DNA of 64,000 nucleotides, taken from NCBI GenBank assembly GCA_016235425.1, contig JACRLC010000033.1, forward strand, positions 1 to 64,000. Direction: 5' to 3'. A program made the translations under genes and the position numbers. This DNA comes from Chloroflexota bacterium (GTDB lineage: Bacteria; Chloroflexota; Anaerolineae; Anaerolineales; Villigracilaceae). A model generated the notes under the pieces. It was not told the DNA's origin. It worked only from the letters and a program-made list of their open reading frames with translations, and ran no database searches. Of the stretch, positions 63,166-64,000 are shown piece by piece (the stretch's first letter is position 1; each line of letters begins with the position of its first letter).

Positions 63166-63951
63166 TTATCCTATCAATGAGGCTAAATCGTCCGCAATCA
63201 AATCCATCTGCGGCCTCCACGCTTCCGCCTGCTCCCGCGTCGAGACCCCGCTCAACACCAACGCGGTGGGACATCCCACGGCCTGGCCTGCGGCGATGTC
63301 CGTTTCGAGGCGGTCGCCAACGATGAGCGTCTCTTCTTTCTTCGCGCCGAGCCGTTCGAGCGCGAGTTCCATCATGAACGGACGCGGCTTGCCCGCCACG
63401 ATCGGGTCAACGCCGGTTGCGGTGGTGATGACCGAAATCCACGCGCCCGACCCGGGGATTTCCCCGCGCGGGGTGGGGAAGGTTCTGTCGGTGTTGGTTG
63501 TGTAGAAAGGAATGCCGGCGCGGACGAGCAGCGTCGCTTCGGCGATCTTTTCAAAATTGACCCCGCGGTCAATGCCCATGACGACGGCTTGGGCCTGCGC
63601 GGCGGTTTCCACCGGAAGGATTTCGAATCCGCGTTCCTCCAGCGCCAGCCGGATTCCGTCCTCGCCGATCATGAATATCTTCGTGCTGGGTGCATATTTT
63701 TGCGCGAGCATGAAGGCGATGCCCATGGCCGAAGTGACCACCTGCCACGGTTCGATCTCCACGCCAAGCTCGGCCAGCTTCTGGCAATACTCTTCGGGTG
63801 TTTTCGTCCCGTTGTTGGTGGCAAAGGCAAATTTCAGTCCGCGTTCCTTGATGCGCGCAAAAATGGAGGGCAGGTCGCCGATCGGCGCGTCGGAGCGCCA
63901 GATCACGCCGTCCATGTCAAGGATGAGTGCTTTGATGTTTGAAGGAAGCAT
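63166..63951 (-). CDS. HAD-IIA family sugar/nucleotide phosphatase, NagD-like
   Basis: 261 residues. Motif I LILDMDGVIWRSD near residue 10 gives the nucleophile Asp, motif II FATNNGTKTPEEY supplies Thr/Asn, and the late IVGDRLETDIAAG is motif IV. The cap lies between the second and third motifs, as in class IIA (NagD/AraL). Dephosphorylates a small phosphosugar or nucleotide; specificity unknown. It stands 33 bases upstream of rlmN on the same strand. Confidence 0.9.
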   Translation of the reverse strand: MLPSNIKALILDMDGVIWRSDAPIGDLPSIFARIKERGLKFAFATNNGTKTPEEYCQKLAELGVEIEPWQVVTSAMGIAFMLAQKYAPSTKIFMIGEDGIRLALEERGFEILPVETAAQAQAVVMGIDRGVNFEKIAEATLLVRAGIPFYTTNTDRTFPTPRGEIPGSGAWISVITTATGVDPIVAGKPRPFMMELALERLGAKKEETLIVGDRLETDIAAGQAVGCPTALVLSGVSTREQAEAWRPQMDLIADDLASLIG

Positions 63952-63963
63952 TGAACTTGAATC

Positions 63964-64000
63964 TCATTTCTCGAATTTCTTGAAAAGGTATTTGAGCACG
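63964..64000 (-). CDS. Possible 3' end of a further reverse-strand gene
   Basis: The last bases read VLKYLFKKFEK and a TGA stop on the minus strand, 12 bases before the HAD gene start. It is too short to confirm, but a gene end at this spacing would fit the reverse-strand run. Confidence 0.3.
   Translation of the reverse strand, partial: VLKYLFKKFEK

Overview
The window is a bacterial chromosome segment of moderate GC content. It most likely comes from the Chloroflexota, class Anaerolineae. Clues are a TIGR03663/Agl23-type glycosyltransferase carrying NHL repeats, an FhaA/FhaB plus SEDS-PBP cluster, a K+-independent proton pyrophosphatase, a SUF operon with SufU and a Rieske ferredoxin, and very many short palindromic repeats. 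This assignment is inference from gene content; no rRNA or ribosomal protein gene is present to test it.

Layout. 1-8.7 kb: a SUF iron-sulfur operon (sufC, sufB, sufD, SnoaL-like, SH3-like, sufS, acyltransferase, sufU, Rieske), driven by a near-perfect sigma-70 promoter and ended by an intrinsic terminator. 8.7-17.5 kb: PIG-L deacetylase, a methyltransferase flanked by palindromic repeats, hisS with tRNA-His just downstream, glgA-malQ for glycogen, then a reverse-strand group (GT87-like membrane protein, YbaK, EamA). 17.5-25.7 kb: sodA, a ferredoxin, then a reverse-strand cluster of an FtsW/RodA-PBP fusion, a membrane protein, mtnP, FhaB-like, FhaA-like and a zinc-ribbon protein. 25.7-31.6 kb: two tandem SH3b proteins, an IscA-type protein, hppA and a membrane protein. 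31.6-40.4 kb: mutS, two GT-C-like membrane proteins, rfbF followed by a truncated rfbG remnant, and an IS5-type insertion sequence. 40.4-47.3 kb: an envelope cassette of alkaline-phosphatase-superfamily enzymes. It holds two duplicated pairs of a four-helix membrane protein and a Tat-exported sulfatase-like enzyme, around a 54-residue membrane protein, a COG3379-type phosphohydrolase and a sulfotransferase. 47.3-64 kb: gpmA, a giant FAD/Fe-S oxidoreductase, a TrmH-type methyltransferase, a tandem-cyclase/ATPase/TPR protein, rluE, the Agl23-NHL fusion, an ECF sigma/LysM anti-sigma pair, rlmN and a HAD phosphatase.

How the genes work together. The SUF genes with the IscA-type protein, SodA and the ferredoxins form an iron-sulfur and oxidative-stress theme. 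The SEDS-PBP fusion, FhaA/FhaB, SH3b proteins and LysM anti-sigma factor point to cell-wall growth and sensing. GT-C membrane proteins, rfbF, sulfotransferase and the phosphatase-superfamily cassette point to surface glycan or lipid decoration.

Most interesting signals. (1) Palindromic or repetitive DNA inserted in frame into conserved genes (rlmN twice, mutS, trmH-like, a methyltransferase, and four times in one FAD/Fe-S oxidoreductase), resembling the Rickettsia palindromic element phenomenon. (2) A SEDS-PBP fusion whose transpeptidase part lacks the catalytic SxxK lysine and the KTG box. (3) The duplicated sulfatase-like cassette, where threonine replaces the sulfatase cysteine. (4) An anti-sigma factor with an external LysM domain.
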